Positions 47,290 to 58,618 are shown, counted from the first letter of the stretch. The stretch is 64,000 nt of DNA from Hymenopellis radicata (GCA_015501595.1 JADNRX010000280.1:1-64000); one strand, 5' to 3'. Translations and numbers: made by a program. Notes: generated by a model from the letters alone, not told the origin.

Positions 47290-47935
47290 CGGCTTCTCTA
47301 CCGTGTAACCTCTGCCCGACGGGGTATGTGTTTCGCTACACTCCCGCTCCCAGTACCGCTGCCCCAAAGGGTATGTACATTGCTATGCTAGTATACCGCT
47401 ACCTGCTACTCGTGCCTCTGCCCGACGGGGTATGTGTTTCGCTACGCTTCTGCTCCTAGTACCGCTGCCCGAAAGGGTATGTATAGTGCTACGCTACCGC
47501 TACCGCTACTCGTACCTCTGCCCCGATGGGGCATGTGCTTCGCTACCCCGCTACCGCTACTCGCACCTCTGCCCAACGGGCTACGTGCTTCGCTACCGCT
47601 GTGTGCACCTCTGCCCGACGGGGTACGTGCTTCGCTACCGCTACGCGCACCTCTGCCCAACGGGGTACGTGCTTTACTACCGCTACGCGCACCTCTGCCC
47701 AATGGGGTACGTGCTTTGCTACCGCTATGCGCACCTCTGCCCGACGGGGTACGTGCTTCGCTACCGCTACGCGCACCTCTGCCCAACGGGGTACGTGCTT
47801 CGCTACCGCTACGCGCACCTCTGCCCGACGGGGTATGTGCTTCGCTACCGCTACCCGCTACTCGCACCTCTGCCCAACGGGGTATGTGCTTCGCTACCGC
47901 TACTCGCTACTCGCACCTCTGCCACGGATTATGTG
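47290..47935 (+). repeat. 42-bp minisatellite
   Basis: Core units (about 47560-47900) read TACGTGCTTCGCTACCGCTA-CGCGCACCTCTGCCCAACGGGG with small variation. Flanking units are more diverged, shortened and extend the array to about 47290 and 47935, with decayed traces to about 48300. Because 42 is divisible by three and the unit lacks stops, several frames on both strands stay open. Those frames are a consequence of the repeat, not evidence for genes. Confidence 0.9.
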
Positions 47936-48924
47936 CATTGCTATGTTACTGCTACTTCTCGGAGCACCTCCGCCCGACAGAGTAGGTGCATTAATTGACC
48001 CCACCACCCACTCGCACCTCGGCTCCATGGGGGTACTTTCCTACACCACTGCTACCCGTACATGGCACCTTTGCACGATGAGGTGTTCGGCTCTCCGCTC
48101 TCGGCACCTATACCCGCCGAGGGGTCCTTCATGGCTATGCTACCGCCACCCACTGCCAGCATGTTTGCTTGACGGAGTATGTGCTATGCCACGACACCCG
48201 ACAGGGTATATGCATTGCCACCTCCTCGCGACCCCTACCTGACGGGGTATGTGATACACTCCTGTTTTGCTACCAACTTCTACCTAACAGGATCGGTATA
48301 TTGCTACGTTATCCTTACCACTTTGCTACAGCTCTACCGGGCGGCACTACCATGATTTTCGCTTCTCTGCCCTTCAGGATGTTTTCTTGTTTACAGTGTA
48401 TTTTCATCCCCCAGTTTCATCACGAAAATGGGTTCAGGCCTTAAGGTGTTCCAAGGAATCTTGAGGGCACATATGCTCTTCAAGGCAGCTGAAGTGCTTA
48501 TGCTGGTGAGGTGCCTTAAATGCAGGTTCACCGGTGACCTCTGCCTTAGGTTGCCTCAGGACATCTCGAAGAAGTCTTAATGAGCCTATAGGACACCTCC
48601 AGTCATACAGATACATAGTGCATGCCTTAAAGCAAATTTAATACTGCCTAAGCAGGCCTCAAGTCAAGTTGAAACACTTCATATACACCTTCAAGCAGCC
48701 GAAAAGACACTTAAATCCATCAAAAAATGTACAAATTAAAACAATTCATTGCACACAGGCTGTAGTCACCAACATGTACAGAATACATTAACAATGTACA
48801 AATACAATGTAGATAATTAAAAACATGCACACAATACAGAGACAACGGACACACTTACATTCCGTTGGTTGGTACTTTTTCGATTGCTCTCAGGACACAT
48901 ATCAGCAGTGTCCTCGTCCTGGTC
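47936..48924. other. Decayed minisatellite and CCTTAAG-rich repeat-like DNA
   Basis: To about 48300 the sequence still shows degenerate minisatellite units. From 48430 to 48700 there are recurring GAGGTGCCTTAA/CCTCAAG/CCTTAAGG motifs, similar in style to 52030-52250. This could be the sub-terminal region of another mobile element. No gene is supported. Confidence 0.4.
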
Positions 48925-49078
48925 AGGTACCGTCCCCGTCCGGGTCGGGTATCGTCCTCGTCCGGGTTGGGAATCGTCCTCGTCCTAGTCGGGTATCGTC
49001 CTCGTCCTGGTCTGGTATCGTCCTCGTCCGGGTCTGGTATCGTCCTCGTCCGGGTCAGGTATCGTCCTCGTCACAGTC
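48925..49078 (+). repeat. 22-bp tandem array, seven units
   Basis: Consensus GGGTATCGTCCTCGTCCGGG-TC, repeated head to tail without spacers, so it is a VNTR and not a CRISPR array. Being 22 bp, successive units cycle through all three frames. Confidence 0.9.
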
Positions 49079-51450
49079 AAACGTCCTCGGTGCTCAGGTA
49101 GCTCGTCGTAAGGGCATCCTCGTCATGTTCGTGCTTGTTATCATGGTGCTTGAGCTCAAGCTCGTTGTCGTCGTGCTCGTGCCAAAGTTGTCGCAATGTT
49201 CCTACTCCTCGTCGTGGTGCGCATACTTGACATTGCGTGGGTACTTGTTGTCGTCGTGTTTGTGCTCGGTCGATGCATGCGCTTGCGGTCGGTCGTCATC
49301 GTCCCAGTGGCGGCGGCTTGTCACGGTCGAGTACTGCAATGGAGTGTGTCGTGTGTTGGCAATGGTAGTCGCAGTCGAGGAACAGATATGGTGGAAGGTA
49401 AAGAAGGGAATGTCGGACTTTGAAAGGGGGATCGAGGAAAACTCAACACGCACGTGGTGCTGACGTGGCCGATCACGGCCGTCGGAAACCGACGGCCAAA
49501 CGGACTTGAAGAAATTTTGGAGACGACTGGTATGGCGAGCAGAAAAAGAGTGGTGGCTGCAATTGTCGGATAGCATTGAGGGATTCTTGGCGAGATTTGA
49601 TATATCTGTACACTGAAGGCGGCCGTTACTGGTGTCTCGAAGTCTTCATCGTAGCCTATGCCGCGTAGACCATAAGCGCAGCAATCAGTAACAGCCATAA
49701 TAGACAAAAGAAATACGCACCTGCGAAGGTCGTACACGTCCGCGACGTCGTACGGACGTTGCTACTCCCCAACAAGTCCAACATCGCATAATCCCAGCTC
49801 GTTAATGAGTATCGATACTGTATCGCAATTGCTCGGGTCGCAAGGGCAATCGTACAAGCCTTGCTATGAGAAAGATGGGAAGAGGTTGCAGAGTACTGGA
49901 GAATGACGACCGAGCCGTGCTCACTCATGGTCCTGGTAGCTATCCCGTAGCCTCGTCGGTAGAGGGCTTAGTGCCGCAAAATCCACAGCTGGTCGAAGCC
50001 GTGGAGACGTGTCCGTGGATTCAGATGCAAGAAGAAAAAGAGGAAATGGGAAGAAGAGGCCCGCGGCTGGATGGCATGTCGATGTGTGGTGGTAAGAGAC
50101 AAGGTAAACAAATCTGAACAGTGCTTGATCTGTTCGGATCAGCCAGGTCTTGCGAAATGGTATGTCCGGGTAAGTACTAACTACCACAGGATGTGGCAGT
50201 CCTAAATTTTGCTGCAATATATATGTGCCATTGTGAAGTGTATATTGTGTGCAAAGTTCGAGCCGCAGAGGGGGTGTAGCGCGTTAGAGCGCACGATTTC
50301 TAATTATATGGATGGGATACTATCTACTTAAGCTCAATTTCATGTCTACACGCAGTATTATTACCAAAAATTCTATTGATACATAGAATATAGATATACT
50401 GCACGAGATCCCGATGGTTAAAATACGACTCCGAGCCCGTCGTCGCTGTCCCGAGCGTCGACGAGCGCATTCCGTTGACGATCGGATGACCGATCCGAGC
50501 CATCCGGACAGTGATCGAACGGTGGTCTCTGCCCTCCGACCACCACCACCGTCCTCAATTTGGCCCACCCACTCCCGGAAAGGTCGTCTGTGCCACCCCA
50601 GTGCTTTCTCCACTGTCTGGATCAAGAAATGGACGAACAGAACCGGAGGACGACTCGCTGCGTAAGCCCAGACGACTGGCAGCATTTTCATTCAAAAAAC
50701 CGACGCCGTTGACGAGCAGCGTCGACGTCTAAACAGCGCCAACCCCGCAGCGACCTGCAATTGGGCTCTGGATGGGTGGGAGCAGGTGGAGATGGCGTCG
50801 CCGTCTGCTGGCCGTAATCCCGCGACCGACTTTGAGTCGTCGTGCATAGTCACGGAGACCGACTTTACGTCGTCTCCCTCTGACACCCGACTCGACCTCT
50901 GCTAAGCCGACTCTAGGACGCATTGCCACGTAAGCCCCAGACGATGGGCGGCAGTCGATAGTAGCGACGTCGTCACACGGTGTCAGGGAGTTAAACATTG
51001 ATGGCTGGGGCCAGGACGCAGCCAGCACATTCGAAAAATCACCAGCGCGGGCAAGGCAGTGCCGGACTTCGTCATACCTCAGAGATGGGCTCCGACAGCG
51101 CGTGAGTGGGTGGATTTAGTGCTGTGTTGTCTGCTGGCGCACAGCGCTATGGTACGTGTTTTTTTTTCATTTTTACCACAAGTCTATCGAATCGTTGACC
51201 CATGCTTTGCCTCGTAGAATCCTCCCGTGCAGCTGAATTTCGGACGACCGCCGACCGGAAGATTTGGACATGAGCAACGACGACCTTCGCTTTCGCCCTC
51301 ATCTGCTTCTCGCCGACAGTGCACAATGCGAACGACATACTTCTGCGCCGCTCGCAAACTGACGTGTCCTCCTACAGTTCATCCCGCCCCCCAATCTCTC
51401 CTTTATACCGAACCAATGCTCACACGACTCATGCTTATTCTCTTCAACAG
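49079..51450. other. No recognisable gene; low-complexity and repeat-like DNA
   Basis: Several open but motif-free frames occur. A tRNA-like D-arm (GTGTAGCGCGTTAGAGCGC, about 50276) has no T-arm after it. The 50,450-50,950 stretch is rich in GACGTCG/CGACTTT-type motifs resembling those inside hAT-like element 2. Nothing firm is called. Confidence 0.35.
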
Positions 51451-51700
51451 CGAACCTGCACCAGAGCCTGAGACTGCACCCGCAGCTGCTGAGCCGGCAA
51501 CGGGTCAAGGAGGAGAAGGTTCGTCCCCGCACTATTTCCATACTCTCCGTCGTTAACGCTCTCTGTAGAAGTCCCACCGTCTGTCGACACGCGTCACAGA
51601 TCTGTTCAAGTCCAAGCCTAAAGCCGCGCCTGTGGCTGAGAGCCCCAAGATCGAGGAGGAGCCTGCTGCCCCCGCCGCAGAGCCTGCCGCCACTGCTTAA
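51451..51700 (+). CDS. C-terminal exons of a small acidic/Ala-Pro-rich protein
   Basis: After an acceptor-like TCTCTTCAACAG the frame reads EPAPEPETAPAAAEPATGQG. A following exon from about 51570 reads KSHRLSTRVTDLFKSKPKAA and ends EEEPAAPAAEPAATA with stop 51698-51700. The HRLSTRV.DLFKSKPK core between acidic Ala/Pro/Glu tails is reminiscent of a short conserved basidiomycete protein of unknown role. The intron phase between the two exons does not fit without a one-base change. The start exon is not located. Confidence 0.4.
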
Positions 51701-53565
51701 GCAGTTGACGTTCTCTCTCTCTATCTCCATGGATACTTTGTCTCTCTTCCTTACGACTCCCTTTATCCTTTATTGCTCCATCTCATCATTTGGGCTAGTG
51801 TCTCGTCTCTCGTCTCCTTACTTACGTTTACCGTGACGCTCTTTACTTTCATTTTAATAAACCGAACTGCGACCAAGTGCTGTTTGGTCTCGTCTCTAGG
51901 ACGTTTTCGATGCCAGAACACGTAGCCCTCAAGTTAGCATTTTCGGGACACAGCGCCTGCAACGCTACCATAACCAACATCGAGACCCCGTTTTCTCTCC
52001 CGCACCCATCGAACCATAATACCAGCTTTCATTTTCAAGTGCCTCAAACCCGTTGCACACATGCATAGTGCATCAAATCAGCCTGAGCAGTCCGGAGGCA
52101 AGTGACATATAGCTGAACCCATTGAGATGTATCGAGGCTGCTCGAGGTGAGTTAAAGCAGAGTGTTCTACATTAAGGTGCCTAGAGAGACTTGAGATGCC
52201 CTGTGCGCCTCAAGTGCCTTAAGGTATGGCCCTTGTCCTAAGATGCCTTGATGCTAAGAGCCGTTTCCTGATGTTGTAGTATACATCTGGTTCTCCTGCT
52301 GATTGCATCCATTCAATATCATCCTACTCTTCCTTTTGACCTCAATGATCTGTACTGCCCCATGCACTGTGCTTAGCAACTGCTTTCTGTCTTCTATTGG
52401 ATCTGTGCTACCAGTCAACTGCTCCTGCGGATGAGTGAGAAAAGTATCCGACGGGGAGGGAAGAGGTACTTGAGTAAAAGTACATGATGGGAAAGGAGGT
52501 CTACAGACGAAGCGCCCGGTATGATCCATGAAGGAAGTTTGGTACAACTTCGGGTTTCAACGCTAATCGCGATGAGAGTAAAGACTCGGAGAGGACAGTC
52601 GACAAAGCACTTCCCCTACTACCAGCTCCCGACACTCATGCAATCAGAGATGCTCTCAAGGGCCTGCTTACACCCGGGCATTTCGTCTTGTCCTCAGTGA
52701 CATTGATTACCGATGCGGAGTCTCACCATCTTCAATTTGTTTGATGAGACCAGCTTACCATCCATGTAACACGCACCAAGCGTCGGTTTCTTTCCTCGTC
52801 TGCGCCCGGACGACCTTGAGGTGTGTTGTGGCTCATTCCTGAATCCTCGTGATTCACACTGTATCATGCCCTACGTGATATCAGTCCTTGCCTGGCATTT
52901 TCTGTATTTTCGCACTGCATTACTTCTTGGAACCGTCTTGCTTTATCCCTCTTAGGCTCAACTTGGAGTTGAGGTCTCTCACCGTCTACACTATTTCTGA
53001 TTGGTTCAATCTGGCGCTCACGCTACGGAGTTCCCCCGCGTCCGATGCTTCCAGCACCATTTCCGAGGCAGCCTATCTCTTGATTCTTCTTCAAAGCTCC
53101 TCGAGTTTTCCTGATTATACTGAAATATCATGCTACTTATTGACCTGTGCATCGTTTCATTGCTTCTGTCCCCGCCAATTCTGCAGTCATCTTTAGGCTT
53201 TGAGCCTTTTCCAAAATGCTATCACGGGGACACCGAGAAAGAGAAAGTCCAGCCTTTCCTGGGCATGACCCCCCTGCCAAGCGCCAAAGCACACAACTCT
53301 TCTTTGCTATTTTCACTGTGATGATGTCAGCCGTTGTCGTTGATTCTTTCTCGTCTGATACCGCCAACGAGCTTGAACCCTATTTTCTTGACGTGTTTGG
53401 CCTCCCCGCAGGAAAATCTTCTCCATTGACGGGCAGCGGCAGTAAAGCAACCGTATACAAGCCTTTGCTACGATACGAGCACTCTTGGAGACAATAATGT
53501 AGAATGCGGGCAGAACTCATCTGCTTTCACCCGCCTAAGTATCGCTATGTCCGCCGGGGCTAATA
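51701..53565. other. No recognisable gene
   Basis: Contains CCTTAAGG/CCTCAAG-rich repeat-like sequence at 52030-52250 and motif-free frames near 52888-53497. Confidence 0.4.
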
Positions 53566-53648
53566 ATGTCTTCCAGCTACACCACTGACCAGCTTGTATG
53601 TCTCATTACCTTTCCTCCCCAACCAGATCTGCAAGATTTGATCAAGTA

Positions 53649-53892
53649 CTGTAGCGTTTCGACCGTAACTTCACAGCCTGTGACCCGTTATGGTCTGAAG
53701 TTACAGCGAACAGCTTCACAGACCCTTAAATTGCCTTATTTGGATAGTTCCGCCTATGGCGGGACCTGAAATTTCCTTATTTGGAGGCTCGTGCCTGGCC
53801 AAAGTGGTCCGTAACCCGTTATGGTGTATATATAGCTTCACTTCAAAGACCTCCGTGACCCGTTATGTGAATTTGTGGTCGAAACGCTACAG
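53649..53892. mobile_element. MITE, TA target-site duplication, second member of the CTGTA family
   Basis: 244 bp with perfect 16-bp inverted repeats CTGTAGCGTTTCGACC, flanked by TA (53647-53648 and 53893-53894). Inside, GT(G/A)ACCCGTTATG occurs three times, and TTGCCTTATTTGGA/TTTCCTTATTTGGA occurs twice. No coding capacity. Removing the element plus one TA joins DLQDLIKYC to a longer open frame on the plus strand, though that host frame is not a recognised gene. Confidence 0.85.
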
Positions 53893-54038
53893 TACTGCGA
53901 GTCTGCGAGCTCCACCTTGAAATGTCCTGCTTTTCGCAGGGTGCGGCCTGAGTGCCAACATCCTCCGCAAGCGGCACTCACTTATGATATCAGCACCCTC
54001 AGACTGCACCCGGGAGACTCCTCTCAACACCGCGCAAA

Positions 54039-54677
54039 GTGTACAGATTGATATCATGTCTGATCCCGACTGTGGCGGCGGTTACATATTCAGGATTAAC
54101 AGCGGCTGCCACTGGCATAGGGTACATTGTTCGGAAGCCTCCACCTACATCTATCTTGCTTGTTTGTACTGATCCCTACCACTCTCAGCAAGACATCCGA
54201 GGACGCATACACAATTGTTGGGATTACAACGTCACAAAGGAACACACGCTAGATTTGCGAAGAAATCTGCACCTTGACGTTCCGCTTGATGCAGCCATAT
54301 GGGCTGCGGCTTTTGTTGCATGGCATTCATGTTCTCGTCTAGTAGGTGAACACTTGATGTCAGCTTCGAAACCCTTTGACGTTCGACGGCGCGTTCGCCG
54401 CGTTTCTTGCCCGCGTAGGACCGGAGATCGTGCAAGCAGTCGAAAGTGGCTGAACTTCTTCATTCCTTTTACGAAGACCACCAAGTTCGCCGGTGACTGG
54501 ATTTTGGTAATAGGCAACACCGGCGAGACCGATCCGAGTGCTGCTTTCGAGAATCATCTATGCGCCACTCCGGTCTTCTCTGATGGCTCTGCATGCAGAT
54601 GTCGTACTACAGGATCCTGGATCAGAGTCCAGTCAGAATGCTCTTCAGAAGCAGTTCCAGCACGACGTGCGCGGTAA
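54039..54677 (+). pseudogene. Relic of a tyrosine-recombinase-like (Crypton/DIRS-type) protein
   Basis: The frame contains LDVPLDAAIWAAAFVAWHSC, SRLVGEHLMSASKPFDVRRR and WLNFFIPFTKTTKF, then GNTGETDPSAAFENHLCATP. The order (helical DAA..A...F.S..R.GE, then FDP-like, then a PFTKT strand, then TDP.AA.ENH) resembles the N-terminal half of basidiomycete tyrosine-recombinase-like proteins of retro- or Crypton elements. That match is from memory. The catalytic R...H-x-x-R...Y half is absent. Frame is lost after ENHL and the region is hemmed in by a MITE and the split exopolyphosphatase fragment. Confidence 0.4.
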
Positions 54678-54751
54678 TTGGCGAGCGTTTTCTAATGCCG
54701 ACGCTAGTGACACGGTAGACAAAGTCCAAATCCGGAAATGGACACTATCGA

Positions 54752-56274
54752 ATGCTTAGACTTGTACCACGACCACGATCGTTGTTCTCCATTGCTCTCT
54801 TACTTTCCGTCCTCAGTCTCTCCATCTATATCACCTGCATGCCCATGGCCGGCCAGCTCCGTCGCCTATCATCCGTTTTCAAATCCAACACAAAGCTCGT
54901 CCAGCCAGCGAGTATGGACAATGCCCTGACCAAGTTTCTAGTCCATTCTAAAGCGAAATACCTAGAAATAGACATGTCCATGAGTGCCCACCCGAGTGCA
55001 CTCGCATTCGCAGGGCGGGTCACTCGTGGCTCAAAGCCGGACACCCGCACTCACGCGACACCCGAGTACTCTACTCGAGTGTGGCACCCATTCGCGGGTG
55101 TTCCGCACACACGAGTGTACAAACACTCGAGTAGGGTGGCGGGTGTACACGGATACACCTCACTTCCTGACACGTCGGCATCCCCCAGCAATTGCGAGGG
55201 GAGCAGCGGCAGGACATGATGCGGACAGTGGTAGAGGTGTGAGGAAGGAGGTGATTGTGGTGGTGGTGGTGGTGGTGGAGTCATCTGCATCGTGGTCGTT
55301 CTGGCGCCTCGTTGGAGGGCTTACTCGTGCGTAAAAGTGAAGAGAATCTGTAGATTGTTGTAAGTACGCGAGACAGAGCTTGCAAATACATACCAATCCG
55401 CCACGTCGCCAGCAGGCGACGTGGCAGCCCAAAATCCACCGCCCCTGCTCTTCAAGCGCGCTGTTGAGCACGGCAGGTGGCGTCACGAAGGGTCATGTCA
55501 TTGCAGTTGGCGTCGTTTATCGTCTGCTGCCCTTTTGCAGGGGCTTACGCGTCCTGCTGGGGTCGTATCCATGGAGACGACACAAAGTCGTCTCCTAATA
55601 AGCGACGCCGACTCAGAGTCGAGCGCCGATGTCGTCGTCACCGACATCAAGTCGAGTGACAGTGCTGGCGTTGCCGACACATAGTCGAGCAACAGATGGT
55701 CGCAGTGGTAGAAGTAAGACAGACACCCCCGATCGCACGCTTACGCGTACTTCCGGATCTCGGCCCGATTCGCCGGATCGCGAGAAATCCTCGCGCTAGT
55801 CATTTCTTCTTATTGTTCACCTCAAAAAAATCAAAATAAAATCCGGAAAAATGCCAAAAAAATACGAGTGTCCACCCGGGTGTCCGCTGGTGGGTACTCG
55901 TGGCCCAGAGCCAGACACCCACACTCGGGTGGACACTCGTAGTGACACCCCACCCATATTGGGTAAACACTCGGCACCCGGGTGCTGAGTGCGGGTGCAC
56001 CCACGAGTACCCGCAAACACCCGGCACTCATGGACGTGACTACCTAGAAAGCAAGAATTCCAAGGAGTATCTAATGGTCATGGGGAATGAAGCGAGAGAT
56101 TTGGACTCTAGCATCGCGAGCTCGATAACCTACGCGTGGTTGCAGTCCCAGACATGCTCCGCTATTATACAGATCAGCAAAGACGATCTCGCACTCCGAC
56201 CTGAAAACACCTACGTGCTTCGCTTATGTCATGGCTTCTCCCTTTATACTATTGTTACATCGTCGTGGCTTTGA
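54752..56274 (+). pseudogene. PPX1: Exopolyphosphatase (DHH family) 5' fragment split by an hAT-like element
   Basis: The left part (54752-54968) reads MLRLVPRPRSLFSIALLLSV with a membrane-anchor-like segment, later MDNALTKFLVHSKAKYLE. The right part (56051-56274) continues in the same frame as SKNSKEYLMVMGNEARDLDS then SSITYAWLQSQ, IIQISKDDLALRPENTYVLR. The MGNEA.DLDS motif with its Asn and two Asp, followed by I.KDDLALR.EN, is the N-terminal metal-binding signature of Ppx1-type exopolyphosphatases that degrade inorganic polyphosphate. Removing element 54969-56042 and one CCTAGAAA copy makes one continuous frame. The remaining two-thirds of the enzyme (including the DHH motif) is not found downstream, so this is a fragment. 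The usual Cys/Ser before DLDS is Arg here. Confidence 0.72.
54969..56042. mobile_element. Non-autonomous hAT-like element 2 with 8-bp target duplication
   Basis: 1,074 bp with inverted repeats TAGACATGTCCATGAGTGCC (left) and TAGTCACGTCCATGAGTGCC (right, inverse), two mismatches in 20. The flanks are CCTAGAAA at 54961-54968 and 56043-56050. Both ends carry dense (A)CTCG(T/A)G/GGGTGT motifs over about 180 bp. Same design as element 1 but different repeat sequence. The interior has a (GGT)n run and GACGTCGTC-type motifs; no transposase frame. Confidence 0.87.
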
Positions 56275-56699
56275 TGTGCTTGCGGTCATCTCAGTGGTGT
56301 TCTCGTCTCTAGGACCACATCGTTCGCGTCCTATTTCAAAATCAGATAACTCGGAATCAACGCACTTTCTTCCTGCACCTGGTGCTCTTTCATGTCTTGG
56401 TAAAGTCTTCTGTTCAAGATCTGGCTTTTGGCTATCAACAGCCCAAAACTCGCGTGTGAGTGTTCCTGTTCAGGCTTGAACGTTCAGGGAATGGCTTAGA
56501 GCTTCGCTGTACGCAAGTTCGTGTGTCTCGGCATCCCTCAAGAGTCAAGATCTTATTAGCAGGGACTTAGTTGCCGCCAGGCAACTTTTTCTGAGGCCGC
56601 AAGCGGGTAATAGGCATCGGGAGTTGATTGTAGAGCACATCTCCTTCATTGTGGGTATCCGCGATCGCTGGATGCGTCGTTGTACTCCTACTTGGTTGG
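56275..56699. other. No recognisable gene
   Basis: Follows the exopolyphosphatase fragment. None of the expected downstream exopolyphosphatase motifs are found. Confidence 0.45.
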
Positions 56700-56853
56700 G
56701 AATCGCAGCTGACCGCGTCTAACCTTGGAAAGTCGATCATCGGAGCCCAAAGGTTTCTCCAACCTTTACCCATACCCTTGCGCAGTACTGAAGCACATAG
56801 CTCTCATGAGTGCTCACACCAATCAAGAAGAGCATCATAGGATAGTGCAAAGA
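56700..56853 (+). repeat. Dispersed repeat A, copy 1
   Basis: 154 bp starting GAATCGCAGCTGACCGCGTC and ending AGGATAGTGCAAAGA. Second copy at 58891-59044 with one difference (CATCGG/CACCGG). Here it is joined directly to repeat B. Confidence 0.92.
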
Positions 56854-56933
56854 TTGTTGAACTATAGTTCGCGAGGTACGAGCGCACGAAAGTTTGAGGT
56901 CTTTGTCACAGACACGTGATGCGGTAACTCCTT
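56854..56933 (+). repeat. Dispersed repeat B, left part of interrupted copy
   Basis: Same as 41545-41624 up to AACTCCTT, where insertion of the element at 56934-58592 interrupts it. The remainder resumes at 58593-58617. Confidence 0.9.
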
Positions 56934-56974
56934 AGGAACCCCGCCGTTCTGAGGGTGCACAGCCACCCAAAATG

Positions 56975-57070
56975 GTCGACCGTTTGACCGTTCGTGCCGA
57001 GATGCCGAAGGCGCGACCGTTTGGGAGCGAGAGTTCGAATCAGCCTTATAGCCATCGATTTTTTTTTTGT
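56975..57070 (+). other. Possible RNA polymerase III (SINE/tRNA-like) segment
   Basis: GTGCCGAGATGCCGAAGGCG resembles the A box of a Leu/Ser-type tRNA. GAGTTCGAATC matches a B box about 30 nt later, and a run of ten T follows. The arms do not fold as a full tRNA. Confidence 0.3.
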
Positions 57071-58542
57071 TTGAAGTTCAAGTAGGGGCAAACACACGAT
57101 GCTGTCAAATGTAAAGGTCAAGGTAGACCTTCCGACCTGTGATAGAGAACTTGAAAAGGGAAGTTAAAGAAAGTTGATTGAATGAGGTTTCTAAACTAAG
57201 AACAAGGCTTAAATGCTGAGATGGTATTTTTAATAGTGAGTTAGGTTCGTGTATTGTAAAATAAGTCTGAGATGAAGAGAGATGGGATGAGACGACACGA
57301 AATATGATAGTATCTTGTTGGACGGCTGCTGTCGGGCAATAAGATTGGACCACACGTCACTTCAAATATTAATTCCTGCTACCAAAATGGTACTGGAAGA
57401 TTCATATGGACCTGAGCTACCCTCTCTGATAGTGGGAGCACAATCCTAGAACATCTCAAAATTCCGAATGACTGCTGTGGGGCAATAAGATTAGTGAATA
57501 GCACGGGTCGGGTACGAGTGCTCGTGAGCGCTCCCGCCCCGAACCCGGTGCAATACCCGTACCCGCGCATCGGGGTACGGTACACCCGTTATTCTATATC
57601 CCGTGAGGAATGGATAGGCTGGAGTTCATTTCGTGCACGCCGACGACCCCGAGCAATTGCGTGGGGGCTATCGACATGCACGATGCACATAGTCGAGCCC
57701 ACCCTGTCGTTATACACAACAGGGAAGGGACAAGACGTGAGTACGTCGCGGGATGAAGGTGGAGGCAGTAGCAGCGAGGGGATGACTTTGATGGGCGCGA
57801 GGAGACGAGGAGAAGGCGGCGCGCGGGAGGCAGGCAAGGACAATTACAAAACATTAACGAGAAAAGGAAAGATGAAAACACACTTTTAAAGAAGCTGGAT
57901 GCGTCCGCGACACCATTCAGATGCAAATAATTCGACGTCACCGGCTACAGCGTCGGCGCGTCGGCGCGCGCAACACACATGCTGTCCAATGTCGTGGCGG
58001 CCTCATCCCAAGGCTTACGCATCGAGATCGTCGCCAAAGTAGTGCGGTTGCAGGGACAGACGCAAATGTGTCGGCCAGGAAACCACCCAGAGACAAAGAA
58101 AGTATTCCAGTGGAATTGCTGCCTCTCTTGCGAGGGCTTACACGTCTCGAATCCGTATCGAATTGGTGCCGTCGCGCAGATGAGCACCAAAATGCGCCCC
58201 GAACTGTATTCGAGGGCGCAGCGGCCGGCACGAGGCCGAGCCGCACCAGAAAAGCGAAAATAGAAAAAACAGAAGTAGGACAAGCCCCAGAACAAGTTTC
58301 GGGGCCGACGAGCACGTCTATACGACGTGCTGTGATGGTAAGAGGAGAGAGATTAAGGATCAACGATCGATCAACCCAAGATCAACCAGTGTCAGCAGAA
58401 TTTATTAAAAGAGCCGAACGACGTACATAATTCACAGAACATGGGCTGTTCGCCGTTCTGCGAACGCACACCGAAAAGTGATTAAAAACGGTCAAGCAAA
58501 CGGTCATTGACCGAATTCCCCTCAGCAATACCCTCAGCGGCT

Positions 58543-58563
58543 GTGCCGCAGTGCCTGCGGCAC
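58543..58563 (+). repeat. Perfect 9-bp hairpin near the right end of element 3
   Basis: GTGCCGCAG-TGC-CTGCGGCAC. It lies between two CCCTCAG motifs. Confidence 0.8.
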
Positions 58564-58618
58564 TGAAATGCCCTCAGAATGACCGTTTTACCAACTCCTT
58601 CCTTTTCCGTTACCGTCA

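Larger units (their letters stand above)
56934..58592. mobile_element. hAT-like element 3 (8-bp TSD) with paralogous empty site in the window
   Basis: 1,659 bp inserted in repeat B with duplication of AACTCCTT (56926-56933 and 58593-58600). The empty site is at 41617-41624. The ends are imperfectly inverted: both have TTCTGAGGG at positions 14-22, and CCCTCAG recurs sub-terminally on the right. Frames inside are not transposase-like. It contains a poly-III-like segment (56975-57070), a direct repeat CTGCTGT(C/G)GGGCAATAAG at about 57327 and 57472, and a GGGTACGAG-rich stretch at 57494-57590 that resembles an hAT end without its partner. Confidence 0.75.

Noticed and set aside
47434..48242. 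Long overlapping open frames of 140-238 codons on both strands
   Set aside because: They are produced by the 42-bp repeat, have no start context or domains, and would overlap each other.
48925..49078. CRISPR-like array
   Set aside because: Units are contiguous 22-bp tandem copies without unique spacers, and the genome is eukaryotic.
50265..50320. tRNA-like GTGTAGCGCGTTAGAGCGC
   Set aside because: No T-arm, acceptor pairing or B box follows.
54752..56274. Calling the two exopolyphosphatase pieces as separate small genes
   Set aside because: The 8-bp duplication and in-phase rejoining show they were one exon before the insertion.
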